This document shows positions 34,933 to 44,731 of a DNA stretch of 64,000 nt, in pieces. The stretch's first letter is position 1. Each line of letters opens with the position of its first letter. This DNA is from Carboxylicivirga caseinilyticus (lineage in GTDB: Bacteria > Bacteroidota > Bacteroidia > Bacteroidales > Marinilabiliaceae), in assembly GCA_025499705.1 (NCBI GenBank), contig JAFMVE010000018.1, forward strand, positions 1-64,000, read 5' to 3'. The translations under genes and the position numbers were made by a program. The notes beneath the pieces are model-generated. The model had not been told where the DNA came from, did not search any database, and saw nothing but the letters and a program-made list of their open reading frames with translations.

Positions 34933-36561
34933 TTAGTCAATATCAGCAACAGGCTCAGGAGCTGGTGCAGCAGGATTATTATCTCCATGACCGATTAATG
35001 GATTGGCCTCTATTTCAGGTTCTGATATTCTCCATAAAAGTATATCACTATTTGCAGGAATATTAAATATAACAGATGCATTAATAAAACCAGCACCTCT
35101 TCTGTCTACTCCTTTATTTAAACGCATTATATCAAACCAATTCATACCTTCACCCCATAACTCAACACGACGTTGATGATAAACTTCCTCTTGAATACCT
35201 TCAGGACTACTAGCACTACATACATAACTAGGATCGCGATAAGTCTTTACAAATGTCTCCAATTCTCCTTTTCCATCACCTCCACTCATAGCAAGAGCTT
35301 CAGCTTTAATAAGGTACATTTCCTCTATACGCATTAATGGAACATCGTTGGAGTTAGTTGTTGTAGCCACTTCATTATTATAGGGAGCAAATTTCACATG
35401 TGTATATGGACGATAACCAACTTCCTCCATTTGAGCTGCTTGAGCTGCATTTAGATTAGCCGATTCACCATTTTCATCTAAAAACCATCCTTTACGAATA
35501 TCAGTATCAGGAATAGTATTAAAAAGTTTTTTACTTATCTGTCTTCCACCATTATAGTTACAATATCCCCAGTTAAGAGATCCTAAATGTGAAATCCAGT
35601 TAACAATACCAGAAGTAACTACTCCATCTGTTTCATTAATAATGATACCCCACATCCAATTGGATTCAGTGACAGACATAAATGTAGGTTTACCCACATC
35701 TTCCATTGTACCTGGAGTTGCATCACTTGCATCAATTGCACTTTGAGCATCCGCAGCAGCCTCAGCATAATAATGCATGGTTAAATTTATACGAGCTCTT
35801 AAACCATATGCAACAGCAAGACTAACATAACGCTTATCATCTCGTACAACAGGTTCCTCAGCTTCTTCCGCAGCACTAAGTAGTGTAATAGCAGAATTAA
35901 TATCAGCTAACATCAGATTATAAACCTCCTGAACAGTTGCTCGAGGAGCACCTGTAAGAGCTACCTCATTAGCGTTAAGATGAGTAACAATAGGTACACA
36001 TGGTTTTGTTTCGTTACCTTTATAGTTAAACTGATATAGTTGAGCTAAATTCCAGTAGCTAAAAGCACGAACAGCTAATCCTTGAGCTAGATAAAACTGT
36101 GAAGGAGTTTCTTCAGTTGCTTCATCAATAGATCCAATCACACTATTACATGTATAAATAATTGAATACATATCATTCCAAACAATTTGAGCCTCGTTAG
36201 AGTCGAACTCTCTATCAGAGAAATCAAGACTACTATTAGCCCAGTTGTATCCAATAACTTCCATTACCATATCTTCACCATTTGCATCAGTAAACATCAT
36301 TACTGATGGATAACCGAAATCATTATGGCGAGTTACATCACCTAGAGCCGTATAATTTGGTGCGTATTGTGTAAACTGAGCAAAAATTGAATTTACACTA
36401 GCTTTAGCTTTGGCAGGATCATTTGCATAAACCTCCTCTTTTGTACCCTGGGTAATCTCATCCCCTTCAGGTGCCGTATTTAAACTATCTTCACACCCAT
36501 AAAAAAACATCAAAACAGGTGCCAATAGTGTATATAAATATTTTCTTTTCATATCAATCAT
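34933..36561 (-). CDS. susD: SusD/RagB-family lipoprotein (locus 2)
   Basis: A 542-residue SusD-type lipoprotein with lipobox FYGC (Cys23). Family features include ARVYNLM-like helices, AVRAFSYWNLAQLYQF (about 168-183) and the C-terminal RRVELWGEGMNWFDIMRLNKG. The C-terminus ends in an Ala/Pro-rich tail (AAPAPEPVADID). It follows susC by 7 bp. An alternative ATG three codons later (36552) is also possible. It sequence-diverges clearly from the first SusD, so the two loci probably take different substrates. Confidence 0.93.
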   Translation of the reverse strand: MIDMKRKYLYTLLAPVLMFFYGCEDSLNTAPEGDEITQGTKEEVYANDPAKAKASVNSIFAQFTQYAPNYTALGDVTRHNDFGYPSVMMFTDANGEDMVMEVIGYNWANSSLDFSDREFDSNEAQIVWNDMYSIIYTCNSVIGSIDEATEETPSQFYLAQGLAVRAFSYWNLAQLYQFNYKGNETKPCVPIVTHLNANEVALTGAPRATVQEVYNLMLADINSAITLLSAAEEAEEPVVRDDKRYVSLAVAYGLRARINLTMHYYAEAAADAQSAIDASDATPGTMEDVGKPTFMSVTESNWMWGIIINETDGVVTSGIVNWISHLGSLNWGYCNYNGGRQISKKLFNTIPDTDIRKGWFLDENGESANLNAAQAAQMEEVGYRPYTHVKFAPYNNEVATTTNSNDVPLMRIEEMYLIKAEALAMSGGDGKGELETFVKTYRDPSYVCSASSPEGIQEEVYHQRRVELWGEGMNWFDIMRLNKGVDRRGAGFINASVIFNIPANSDILLWRISEPEIEANPLIGHGDNNPAAPAPEPVADID

Positions 36562-36568
36562 TTAAAAA

Positions 36569-39500
36569 TTAAAAGGATAAGTTAAGACCTCCTGATATTG
36601 TACGAATTGGTGTATAACGTGCTGTTGTAGCAGTAGTAAAACTCTGACGAGGATCTAAACCTTTACGTTTGGTCCACAAAGCAACATTTTCTGCCGCTAA
36701 ATAAATCCTAACTTTTGAAATATTCACTCTACTAATAAGATGATTAGGTAATGAATATCCAATTGTAATATTGTTAAGACTTAAATAATCTGAACTTGTT
36801 AACCAACGTGTCGATGTAGAATTAGTATATCTATCATTAGCATTCAAACGTGGCACATCAGTACTTTGATTTTCAGGTGTCCACGCATTATAGATATCCT
36901 TATGCCAATTCTGACCAGCACTACTTGAATAACCACCGTGCATTAAACGAGCATAACCAGAATCGTAAATTTGACCACCAAGTTGATATGAAGCTTGTAC
37001 AGAAGCATCGAAACCGTATGCTTCAATGGTCGTTCCAAAACCACCATATACAGTAGGTAATAAATCATCAGATGCTTTCTTATTAGTATTTGCTAAAGCA
37101 TAATCAGCTGTTGCATATTCAACACCGTCTTCACCCATGGCCATATACATTGCTTCTCCAGTTTCTTCACTTACACCAGCGTATTCTACTAAATACATTC
37201 GATACATCGACTCACCTTCTTCATAAAATCTTGATCCATCAGCAAAGCTCCCGTTAAGATCTGGGTGTAATTCATTAATTTTATTCTTAATGAAGGTACC
37301 ATTAGCATTAATATTCCAATTTAAGTTGGCTGTTTTAATGATGTCATATACTAAAGCAACTTCTAAACCTGAATTTGTCATAGAACCAATGTTCATTGGA
37401 ATTTCTGGAAATCCAGCACTTGGATTCACAGGCTTATAATATAACATGTCGCTTGATTTACGTCCAAAATACTCCACTGTACCAGATAATCGGTTGGCTA
37501 GTAAAGCAAAATCAATACCAATATTATAAGTAACAGATGTTTCCCAAGTTAAATCAGGATTACCTTTGTATGCCAATGCACCATCAGAGAATACACCATC
37601 TGCTCCACCTACTTCAAATTGGTCCATATATGCATAATAATTACCAATTGCCTCATTTCCTTGCTCTCCGTAAGAAGCTTTTAATTTCAACATATCAATC
37701 CATGATAAAGAGCTCATAAATGATTCATTAGATATCATCCAAGCTCCACTTGCTGAATAGAAGTTACCCCAACGATTATCAGGGTGAAAACGTGATGAAG
37801 CATCACGACGGTAAGCAACATTAAAGAAATATGTATCTCTTAAAGAATAATTTACACGAGTAAAAATACCTTGTGTTGCATATTCATCCTTTTTACCTCC
37901 TCCACGTAATTGATCAATAGCATTACTTACATAATAAGATTCAGGATTGTAAAGATTTTGTCCGGAAGCAAAATTATACTCATATGTGTAGTTATAACCA
38001 TCATAACCAGCAGTAATATCTATCTGATGCTCATCTTGTATTGAGAATTGATAATTAGCAACATATTGTTGGTTAAACCCTACAGTGCGATATGCTTGTT
38101 GCCAAGCTGTACCTCCATAGGCTGCACTTTGACCCATGTATGCATTTCCTAGATCATTATAGCGAGTATTATCAACATTTAAACCATAACGAGCACTGAT
38201 CATAAGACCTTCAACAGGAGAAATCTCAGCAAACCAATTAGAATTTACAACATCCATTATGTAATCTCTCTTGTTATATTTAAGATCACCTGCAGGGTTG
38301 GCAATAGACATAAATGGACGATCAAAATTAGTACTCACACCATCACCATAATCATATAAATTACGACCATTATTCTGCATAATTTGCATAGTCTCGGCAT
38401 CTCTTACATACATTGGATAAATAGGTGCAACGTAATTAGCAATAAAGAATGCATTTCCACTTGAATTGGTTTGTGTTTGCTCCGAAGGATAATTACTCTC
38501 TATGCTATTAACATTAATATTAGCTCCTACTTTCAACCAATCATTCACTTTTTGATCTCCTTTTAAGCGCCCTGAAAAGCGTGAAAACCCAGATCCATCT
38601 ACAACTCCACTATCATCTAGATAACCAAATGACATATAGAATGAATTAGTCTGTGAACCGGCAGAAATAGATAAGTTATATTCCTGTCTTGGATTTGATA
38701 AAAAAGTTTCATCAGCCCAATCATCAGGAGTATAATAGTACTGTCCATCACTATATCCTAAAGTCGCGTTAGGATTTAGTTTTCCATTAGCCCCAATCAG
38801 ATTCTCTCCATCAGGAACTGTATAGACTTGATATCCTAATCCTCCATCACCATTTGAAGTAATAGTTTCATTAGCATAAATATTCGCTTCAACAGGTGTT
38901 AGGTTCATACCTAATCCTGCATAATAAATAGACTCGTAAGCTCTCTCGTAATAATTCTGCGGACTAGTTAACACATCATAGTTTTCAAGGGCACGAGAGT
39001 TCATTCCGTACTTTGCATCAAAATTAACTACAACTCTTCCTGCTTTACCTTTTTTAGTTGTAATCATGATAATTCCGTTAGCTCCTCGTGAACCATAAAG
39101 AGCTGTTGAAGCTGCATCTTTTAACACAGTCATCGATTCGATATCAGAAGAGTTAATCGATGATAAATCCCCATCAAAAGGAACACCGTCTAAAACGTAC
39201 AATGGATCTGAGTCTGCATTAATAGAACCAACTCCCCTAATACGTATTGTTGCATCTGCTCCAGGCTGACCATTATTACTTAACACCTGAACACCAGCTG
39301 CTGTACCTGCCAAGGCCTGCGAAATATTAGAGACTTGGCGTTTCTCAATAGATTCGGCATCAACCACTGCTGCAGATCCTGTGTAAGACCCTTTGGTTGA
39401 TGTACCGTATGCAACAACAATAACTTCATCAATATCTTCTGAATCACTACTCATGACAACACTAATTTGTGTTTGTCCAGCAATTTCAACTTCCTGAGCT

Positions 39501-39739
39501 GTCATACCCACAAAAGAAAAAACAAGAGTAGTAGCATCATTTGGAACAGCTAAACTATATGTTCCATCAGGGCGGGTAACCGTACCAACGGTTGTTCCTT
39601 TTACAAATACTGATACACCTGGTATTGGACTACCATCATTAGCATCAGTCACAGTACCGGTTATATTGGTAGTTTGTGCTAAAAGAGCTTGCACACCTAC
39701 CATAACCATAAACGAAAGTGCAAAAAGTACTTTCTTCAT
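36569..39739 (-). CDS. susC: SusC/RagA-family TonB-dependent porin (locus 2)
   Basis: A 1056-residue SusC porin: signal peptide (1-22), carboxypeptidase-D-like domain (25-100), the segment IDEVIVVAYG, plug domain with DPLYVLDGVPF and TALYGSRGANGIIMITTK, then the barrel, ending in Phe (GGLNLSF). About 80% of its first 100 residues match the first SusC, while the barrel regions differ much more. Its 5' leader is also shared with the first SusC. It starts the three-gene operon susC-susD-lipoprotein. The window shows no enzyme or regulator that would reveal the substrate. Confidence 0.93.
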   Translation of the reverse strand: MKKVLFALSFMVMVGVQALLAQTTNITGTVTDANDGSPIPGVSVFVKGTTVGTVTRPDGTYSLAVPNDATTLVFSFVGMTAQEVEIAGQTQISVVMSSDSEDIDEVIVVAYGTSTKGSYTGSAAVVDAESIEKRQVSNISQALAGTAAGVQVLSNNGQPGADATIRIRGVGSINADSDPLYVLDGVPFDGDLSSINSSDIESMTVLKDAASTALYGSRGANGIIMITTKKGKAGRVVVNFDAKYGMNSRALENYDVLTSPQNYYERAYESIYYAGLGMNLTPVEANIYANETITSNGDGGLGYQVYTVPDGENLIGANGKLNPNATLGYSDGQYYYTPDDWADETFLSNPRQEYNLSISAGSQTNSFYMSFGYLDDSGVVDGSGFSRFSGRLKGDQKVNDWLKVGANINVNSIESNYPSEQTQTNSSGNAFFIANYVAPIYPMYVRDAETMQIMQNNGRNLYDYGDGVSTNFDRPFMSIANPAGDLKYNKRDYIMDVVNSNWFAEISPVEGLMISARYGLNVDNTRYNDLGNAYMGQSAAYGGTAWQQAYRTVGFNQQYVANYQFSIQDEHQIDITAGYDGYNYTYEYNFASGQNLYNPESYYVSNAIDQLRGGGKKDEYATQGIFTRVNYSLRDTYFFNVAYRRDASSRFHPDNRWGNFYSASGAWMISNESFMSSLSWIDMLKLKASYGEQGNEAIGNYYAYMDQFEVGGADGVFSDGALAYKGNPDLTWETSVTYNIGIDFALLANRLSGTVEYFGRKSSDMLYYKPVNPSAGFPEIPMNIGSMTNSGLEVALVYDIIKTANLNWNINANGTFIKNKINELHPDLNGSFADGSRFYEEGESMYRMYLVEYAGVSEETGEAMYMAMGEDGVEYATADYALANTNKKASDDLLPTVYGGFGTTIEAYGFDASVQASYQLGGQIYDSGYARLMHGGYSSSAGQNWHKDIYNAWTPENQSTDVPRLNANDRYTNSTSTRWLTSSDYLSLNNITIGYSLPNHLISRVNISKVRIYLAAENVALWTKRKGLDPRQSFTTATTARYTPIRTISGGLNLSF

Positions 39740-39775
39740 AGACTAAAGGTTTAAATTAATAAATAGGACAAATAT
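39740..39775 (-). promoter_or_regulatory. Conserved susC leader (copy 2)
   Basis: Counterpart of the leader at 26547-26582, identical at 31 of 36 positions directly before the ATG. I see no clear TAnnTTTG box just upstream, so the promoter lies further away or is not of the standard form. Confidence 0.5.
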
Positions 39776-40260
39776 TCAATTCTAACGTAAAAATAACATT
39801 CTGTATTAATTTTTAAAATTTTTTAACTTTATATTTTTCCTTAACAATCTTAAGGAAGCGTTAAAAACATAGACCAATTAGCATTTTTATGACTTATATC
39901 ATGTTTACTATTCCCGTATTGTTAAATTTAGATATGTTATCTATTTTAACAACCGACCATTTGGTCACCTCATTTTCAATATATTAGAAAACAAATATTC
40001 AAAAAATAAAATTCACAATGCTATTCCCATACATTCAAATATATAACCTTTTTTTTAAAAAAAATGTTTTGCAAGATTCACCCCCAACTTAATAGCTAAA
40101 AAATCATAAATAGCTAAAAAATCAAAACAACACCCCTTAAAAAATGGGTAACTATTAATCAAACAATAATTAAAATCTTTAAAATATTATCAATAAACTC
40201 ATATCACACATCTTAAAACTCCTATTGAATTAAAGTCTACATCAATTTAATACGAAAAAA
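39776..40260. other. AT-rich gene-free region upstream of susC 2
   Basis: About 485 bp of very AT-rich DNA with stops in all frames. The only structure noted is a tandem pair of AATAGCTAAAAAATCA (40091-40106 and 40109-40124). It probably carries the promoter of the susC operon, which I cannot place. Confidence 0.5.
40091..40124. repeat. Two-copy tandem repeat, 18-bp period
   Basis: AATAGCTAAAAAATCA occurs twice with two bases between the copies. It may be a chance feature of AT-rich DNA or a pair of binding sites. Confidence 0.4.
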
Positions 40261-40282
40261 CCCATCTACTCACGTAAACGGG
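40261..40282 (-). terminator. Terminator of pepD
   Basis: On the minus strand CCCGTTTAC pairs with GTAGATGGG (two G-T wobbles) around GTGA, followed by TTTTTTCG. It lies about 25 bp after the pepD stop. Confidence 0.6.
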
Positions 40283-40305
40283 CTGGATATATCATGCTTA
40301 CTGAC

Positions 40306-41766
40306 TTACTTTTTTGGAATGCTCTTTAATGTTTCAACTAAGAAATCCCAGAATTTGGAGACAGTTTCAATATTTACTTTTTCATCAGGAGAGTGAGGGA
40401 ATCTAATTGTTGGACCAAAAGATATCATATCCCAATGAGGGTATGCACTACCTAATATTCCACATTCCAAACCAGCGTGTATAGCCTTTATCTCAGGAAT
40501 TTTACCCCACATATTATTATAAACCTCTTGCATGGTTCTCAGGATAGGAGAATCCATATTAGGTTTCCAACCTGGATATTGACCACCAAAAGTTACTTCC
40601 CCACCAGCTAACCTGAATGTACTTTCAATACTTGATTCCAAATCCTCCTTAGCGGTATCAACCGAACTTCTTAATAAGCACTTAACTTCAATAGAACTGC
40701 TTGTAGATTTAACTATGGCAAGATTGGTAGATGTTTCAACTAATCCTTCCATATCATTACTAAATCGGATTACACCATTCGGGCATGCCTGAATAGCATT
40801 AATCAGGTCATCCTGCACCAACTCCTGAATAACTCCATTAGGAAGGCTGGCTACTTCAGCTGTAAACGAGATAGCTGTTTCTGCTCCTTTATATTCTTCC
40901 ACAAAAATTTCTTCAAATTCTTCAATGGATTCTATTAATTCATCAGCATTTTCAGAAGGCAGAGTAATCACAGCAAACGCTTCACGGGGAATCGCGTTAC
41001 GCAAACTACCCCCATCAATTGATGCCAGACGAGCATCCAGGTTAGCAACAGCAAATTTCAAAAACCGAAATATTAACTTATTGGCATTACCGCGACCACG
41101 ATTAATATCAAGCCCGGAATGACCACCTTTTAAACCAGTTAAACTTAGTCTATATGCAACAGAACCTTCTGGAACAGCCTCTTCGGTATATTTGAACTCA
41201 ACACTTGCATTGGTACCTCCTGCGCAGCCTACATACAATTCACCTTCATCCTCTGAATCCATATTCAGAAGAATATCACCTTGCAGTAGACCTGGCTTAA
41301 GTGCATTTGCTCCAGTCATTCCAGCCTCCTCATCCATTGTAATCAAGGCCTCCACAGGTCCATGTTCAATATCGCTGGCTTGAAGCACTGCCATTGCAGC
41401 TGCAACACCAATTCCATTGTCAGCTCCTAATGTTGTTCCATTGGCTGTAACCCATCCATCCTCGATATATGTTTCAATCGGATCTTTTTCGAAATCATGT
41501 TTTTTATCGCTATTCTTTTGAGGAACCATATCAATATGTCCCTGAAGAACAACGCCTTTTCTATCTTCCAATCCCGGGGTCGCCGGTTTACGGATGATTA
41601 CATTACCCACTTCATCACGAATAGTTTCCAATCCCAATGACTTTCCAAAATTTTCAATAAAATCAATCGCCTTGCCTTCTTTCTTTGAAGGACGTGGTAT
41701 CTGTGTCAGTTTATAGAAACTCTCCCATAATCCTTTAGGAGTTAAACCTGCTATTTCGTTACTCAT
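40306..41766 (-). CDS. pepD: Aminoacyl-histidine dipeptidase (PepD, M20)
   Basis: A 486-residue M20-family metallopeptidase of the PepD/carnosinase type, normal length for the family. The two-zinc site is visible: His in GHIDMVPQ (about 78), the bridging Asp in TTLGADNGIG (about 118), the catalytic Glu pair in DEEAGMTGA (about 148-149), the Asp of MDSEDEG (about 172) and the late His in AIHAGLECG (about 432). There is no signal peptide, so it cuts dipeptides in the cytoplasm. That fits the two POT peptide transporters at 44.7-48.1 kb. It has its own terminator. Confidence 0.93.
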   Translation of the reverse strand: MSNEIAGLTPKGLWESFYKLTQIPRPSKKEGKAIDFIENFGKSLGLETIRDEVGNVIIRKPATPGLEDRKGVVLQGHIDMVPQKNSDKKHDFEKDPIETYIEDGWVTANGTTLGADNGIGVAAAMAVLQASDIEHGPVEALITMDEEAGMTGANALKPGLLQGDILLNMDSEDEGELYVGCAGGTNASVEFKYTEEAVPEGSVAYRLSLTGLKGGHSGLDINRGRGNANKLIFRFLKFAVANLDARLASIDGGSLRNAIPREAFAVITLPSENADELIESIEEFEEIFVEEYKGAETAISFTAEVASLPNGVIQELVQDDLINAIQACPNGVIRFSNDMEGLVETSTNLAIVKSTSSSIEVKCLLRSSVDTAKEDLESSIESTFRLAGGEVTFGGQYPGWKPNMDSPILRTMQEVYNNMWGKIPEIKAIHAGLECGILGSAYPHWDMISFGPTIRFPHSPDEKVNIETVSKFWDFLVETLKSIPKK

Positions 41767-41827
41767 ATCAAACTTTATTATAAGGGGGATATTTATTAAT
41801 CACTACAAATTAAGATAACAGCATACC

Positions 41828-42934
41828 TTATTTTACACTACGCTTTATCGATTTTAGAGCTCCAGTCTTTTCATCCAAACGGATCGAAACATTTTCTTCT
41901 TCCAGTATTGAAGACGGCAGGCTTACAACCTGTCCATATTGTCCTAAATAAACTTCTTGCTGTTTAATCAACTGGTTACGATCGATTAGCTTAACATTTA
42001 CCTTACCTGGCTGACAATAAAACAAACCGTTACGAACCTCTTCTTTTGATGGAGGTAATGGTGCATCAGGTAATTTAGATTGCTCCAATCCTTTAATCTC
42101 AATATAAACAGGTGTTCCGCTTACATCCATCTTGTCAACTATACCTTTTACTGTTGAAAAGCGAAACAACACATCACTTTCAGCACTTAAACTATTTGGC
42201 TCCAGATCAAATATTTTGGTTTCTGTCATACTTACTTTTTTCCCAACAAAGAGTTCTAAAAAAGATTTTTCCAAATCATTCAACTCTTTCATCATAACTT
42301 CATAAGCCTGCCCATCGGGAGGCAATTGCTCAAAATCGCTTGCCAATATTTTAAAACGTCTTTTGCGAATTTTGTAAATAAAGTTAGCAGCTTCCTGAGC
42401 CATAGCAGCTGTTGAAGTTTTTTCCAGCTGTTTTTCTAACATTGCAATCTCATTAAAGTTTATATCTTCCATTTCCGGAAGTGGTTTGTAGGTATAATCT
42501 TTCAATGATTGAGAACTATCCAACTCATCATCTGAATTAATACCATATAAAACACCATCATTTGAAATATTCAACAGAGGAGCCACGTTGTTACCCTCAT
42601 AACTGATGGCAAATCTTTTTGAAGCATCAGGCAAACCATAGGTAGAAATATCAACACTCTTAATTTTCCATTCAACCTTATCTTCAGTTATTACATCTGT
42701 TACATTTAACATCTTTTGAGAATACCTGTAAAATGGACCTACTTTATAAATTGTCTTCTCAACAGTGACAGCAATCTTCAAATGAGTTGTTGGCAAACTA
42801 TAAACAATTGCATTTGATGCTGCATTTTGCATTGTTGAAACGGCCTTCACATTTACTTTAGAGGGTATCATTTTCTCTCCTGAACAGGATGCCAGCAGAG
42901 CTATTGTTGAAAGTGCAAACAAAAACTTCTTCAT
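41828..42934 (-). CDS. DUF4831 lipoprotein
   Basis: A 368-residue lipoprotein with lipobox LLASC (Cys17). The segment following the anchor, with IVYSLPTTHLKIAVTVEKTIYKVGPF-like content (about residues 43-68), identifies the Bacteroidota family DUF4831. The family has no known function. It lies between pepD (62 bp downstream) and the NAD(P)HX repair gene, all on one strand. It is probably attached to the outer membrane facing the periplasm. Confidence 0.8.
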   Translation of the reverse strand: MKKFLFALSTIALLASCSGEKMIPSKVNVKAVSTMQNAASNAIVYSLPTTHLKIAVTVEKTIYKVGPFYRYSQKMLNVTDVITEDKVEWKIKSVDISTYGLPDASKRFAISYEGNNVAPLLNISNDGVLYGINSDDELDSSQSLKDYTYKPLPEMEDINFNEIAMLEKQLEKTSTAAMAQEAANFIYKIRKRRFKILASDFEQLPPDGQAYEVMMKELNDLEKSFLELFVGKKVSMTETKIFDLEPNSLSAESDVLFRFSTVKGIVDKMDVSGTPVYIEIKGLEQSKLPDAPLPPSKEEVRNGLFYCQPGKVNVKLIDRNQLIKQQEVYLGQYGQVVSLPSSILEEENVSIRLDEKTGALKSIKRSVK

Positions 42935-43076
42935 TCTTCAATAATTTTCAAAACAGTATATATTCTGATTTTACATTAGGGTAAAGTCGCAAACATCAAA
43001 GGTAAACGAAAAAAGTGAAACGCCAAGGTCAATCAACACACTGCTAATGGCCTATTTAAATAAATTGAAACGATTT

Positions 43077-44594
43077 TTATTTATTCTTAAATCGGTAAAA
43101 TGCCTTATTCAAACAGTCAATTATATCACTTGCCGTCAATGATTCCATTGATGCTGTTTTAATAAATTCATCTGCTGATAATCCATGCACATAAACAGCA
43201 ACCCGAGCTGCATCAAAAGGCGAATAACTCTGAGCCAGAAATGACAAAACTATACCAGTTAAAACATCCCCACTTCCAGCAGTAGCCATACCAGCATTTC
43301 CAGTAGAGTTAAACCAACATTCTCCATCTGCATTAATAACAGCTGTATTGGCTCCTTTGAGAATTATAACAACATGCTTTTCTTTAGCAAAGTCAATTGC
43401 TTTTTGTAACCGTTCAGATGCATTTGTTGATTTCCCAAGCAAACGATCTAATTCGCCCGGATGTGGAGTAAGAATTGAACTCTCCGGAATAGCATCATAA
43501 CAACGTTGATCTTTACTCAAAATATTAATGGCATCTGCATCAAGCACCAATGGCTTATTATTCAATTGTTGCATCAGTTCAAAAAGAGCGGTTATCGTAT
43601 TGGGTTTAATACCAATACCCGGACCAATACCAATGGCATCGAATTCTTCCAATGCAGGATGCTCTGAAATCAAAATATCAGATCGATCAATACTAGCCAT
43701 AGCCTCAGGAACAGCTGTTTGTATAATATTATAGCCCAATCGAGGGACGTGAGTCGTTAATAACCCAACTCCCGTTTTCATGCATGCTTTTGATGCCAGA
43801 ACTGCAGCGCCCATTTTACCATATGAACCAGACATCAATAAGGCATGACCAAATTTTCCTTTATGGTCAAACCGGTTTCTCTTTATTAATAGTCGACTAA
43901 TATCAGACTCTTCCGTCAAATAATAAGAAGTATCCGAATTATCTATGGCTTCCTGATTTAACCCTATGTCAACCACTTCCCAATTACCAACATACGCCTC
44001 ATTGTCTGAGAAGAAAAAAGCCAGCTTTGGTATTTGAAAAGTAATTGTATAAGTAGCTTTAATGCAAGTCTGCAAATTCTCATCTGAATTATTCTCACAA
44101 TACAAACCTGATGGCACATCAATTGATACAACAGGATTATCTGCATTGTTTATTTCTTGTATAACCTCCGCATACACTCCGGTGACTGGTTTATTCAATC
44201 CACTACCAAATAAGCCATCTATAATCCATTCTTCAGAAGTGATATTCAATCTTACCTGCTCATCAGCCTCTGCAATTACATCTGAATAGTTTTGCATCAA
44301 ACGATTCAAATTAATACTGGCATCTTCTGAGAGTTTATTATCCCGAACTTTAAAAACTATTACCCTAACTTTACGCTTATCTTCTAATAACATACGTGCA
44401 ACAGCCAATGCATCCCCACCATTATTTCCTGGTCCGGCCAAAACCACCACCGGATAATTTGGACACAACTCTACAAACCTGTTATAAAAAGCCCTGGAAG
44501 CTCTTTCCATCAAATCAATTGATTCAACTGGTTCATTATGTATTGTTGCAATATCAACCCCTTTTATTTGTAGCGAGTTTAAAATTTTTATCAT
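43077..44594 (-). CDS. nnr: Bifunctional NAD(P)HX epimerase/dehydratase
   Basis: A 505-residue fusion of two NAD(P)H-hydrate repair enzymes. The N-terminal YjeF_N-type epimerase (about 1-215) has GPGNNGGDALAVAR at 53-66. The C-terminal ADP-dependent dehydratase (about 230-500), of the ribokinase-like fold, has GIGPGIG, LDADAIN, LTPHPGELDRLLG and GSGDVLTGI, the last holding the catalytic Asp. It restores NADH and NADPH damaged by hydration in the cytoplasm. The fusion order is the usual bacterial one. It is divergent from the first POT transporter gene. Confidence 0.93.
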   Translation of the reverse strand: MIKILNSLQIKGVDIATIHNEPVESIDLMERASRAFYNRFVELCPNYPVVVLAGPGNNGGDALAVARMLLEDKRKVRVIVFKVRDNKLSEDASINLNRLMQNYSDVIAEADEQVRLNITSEEWIIDGLFGSGLNKPVTGVYAEVIQEINNADNPVVSIDVPSGLYCENNSDENLQTCIKATYTITFQIPKLAFFFSDNEAYVGNWEVVDIGLNQEAIDNSDTSYYLTEESDISRLLIKRNRFDHKGKFGHALLMSGSYGKMGAAVLASKACMKTGVGLLTTHVPRLGYNIIQTAVPEAMASIDRSDILISEHPALEEFDAIGIGPGIGIKPNTITALFELMQQLNNKPLVLDADAINILSKDQRCYDAIPESSILTPHPGELDRLLGKSTNASERLQKAIDFAKEKHVVIILKGANTAVINADGECWFNSTGNAGMATAGSGDVLTGIVLSFLAQSYSPFDAARVAVYVHGLSADEFIKTASMESLTASDIIDCLNKAFYRFKNK

Positions 44595-44731
44595 ATTTTC
44601 ACCAAAATCCGATTAAAAACCTAATACAATGAGAAAACACATCATTTAAAATGATATTAATAACTAAATTTGTCAATTCGTAAGTTTTGAAAAACGTTAA
44701 ACCAAATAATATTGACATCAAATTAAATAAT

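Noticed and set aside
40091..40124. CRISPR-like repeat
   Set aside because: Only two AT-rich copies with a two-base gap; no spacers and no cas genes. No CRISPR array was seen anywhere in the window.
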